From contig DYEA01000014.1 in NCBI GenBank assembly GCA_020725885.1, positions 1 to 64,000 on the forward strand: a stretch of 64,000 nt of DNA, in the 5' to 3' direction. The notes beneath the pieces were generated by a model. That model did not search any database. It saw only the letters and a list, made by a program, of their open reading frames with translations, and had not been told where the DNA came from. The DNA is from Slackia sp. GTDB lineage: Bacteria; Actinomycetota; Coriobacteriia; Anaerosomatales; Anaerosomataceae. The translations under genes and the position numbers were made by a program. Shown one piece after another: positions 63,933 through 64,000 of the stretch; the first letter of the stretch is position 1; each line of letters starts with the position of its first letter.

Positions 63933-64000
63933 AGACGTCAGGAGAGCAACACGGGAGCGGCCGAACCCCGTTCGCCTTCACTCCGCCTTCACTCTATCCA
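63933..64000. other. window end, no gene seen
   Basis: Short AT-poorer tail after the last stop. The 11-mer CGCCTTCACTC appears twice in tandem (63973-63983 and 63984-63994). Nothing else is recognised. Confidence 0.3.

Noticed and set aside
63973-63994. Tandem 11-mer at the window end
   Set aside because: Only two copies are visible and the window ends; not enough to call a repeat array or CRISPR.

Overview
This 64 kb high-GC window is a dense bacterial chromosome segment: no stretch over about 300 bases lacks a gene, and no phage, transposon, rRNA or CRISPR array is visible. It suggests an anaerobic, high-GC Gram-positive bacterium, most likely a Coriobacteriia-like actinobacterium (inference). 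Supporting signs are a ferredoxin-dependent 2-oxoacid oxidoreductase, an archaeal-type PEP carboxylase, a surface subtilase with CWB2 cell-wall repeats, many lipoproteins, a membrane-anchored multihaem cytochrome c, and a corrinoid-activator-like protein. GTG starts are common, and neighbouring genes often overlap by 4 bases (ATGA or GTGA).

Layout. 1-8 kb (mostly minus): a partial tRNA, an M20 peptidase, a tautomerase, a TipAS protein, a hemerythrin (plus strand), then a regulator, an acyl-CoA synthetase and a four-subunit 2-oxoacid:ferredoxin oxidoreductase. 8-13 kb: tRNA-Asp, a lipoprotein, then a plus-strand run of ppcA, a stand-alone B12-binding protein with a CarH-like pocket, and a MacB/Lol-type ABC transporter. 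13-19 kb is a sulfur island: a TudS-like desulfidase with an ABC importer that lacks its ATPase, facing a rrf2-iscS-iscU-mnmA-cysK operon. 19-25 kb: DUF72, hydrolase, monohaem lipoprotein, CDF transporter, a 12-haem cytochrome and tRNA-Val, tRNA-Glu and tRNA-Lys. 25-36 kb: MscS, a chemoreceptor, purH, a LivK-like lipoprotein, an ABC-2 exporter, a class IV aminotransferase, purN and purM.

36-49 kb: a 1621-residue cell-wall subtilase, then a purine operon (purC, two small membrane proteins, purS, purQ, membrane protein, purL, purF, membrane protein). Together with purH, purN and purM this covers much of de novo IMP synthesis. 49-52 kb: a selenium/sulfur-type cluster (yedE, tusA-like, DUF3343, ribokinase-like), driven by a promoter with an operator-like palindrome. 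52-56 kb: a corrinoid-activator-like ASKHA protein divergent from a hybrid-sensor histidine kinase. 56-61 kb: panD, a Cys-rich membrane protein, a TauE/SafE-like protein with fused cupredoxin-like domains, and copper ATPase copA, read as a copper-export unit. 61-64 kb: a short-chain dehydrogenase and a membrane-anchored spermidine-synthase-like protein.

Themes that tie the window together are sulfur/selenium handling, copper export, corrinoid chemistry and purine synthesis. All functional assignments come from motif recognition by eye; no database search was run.
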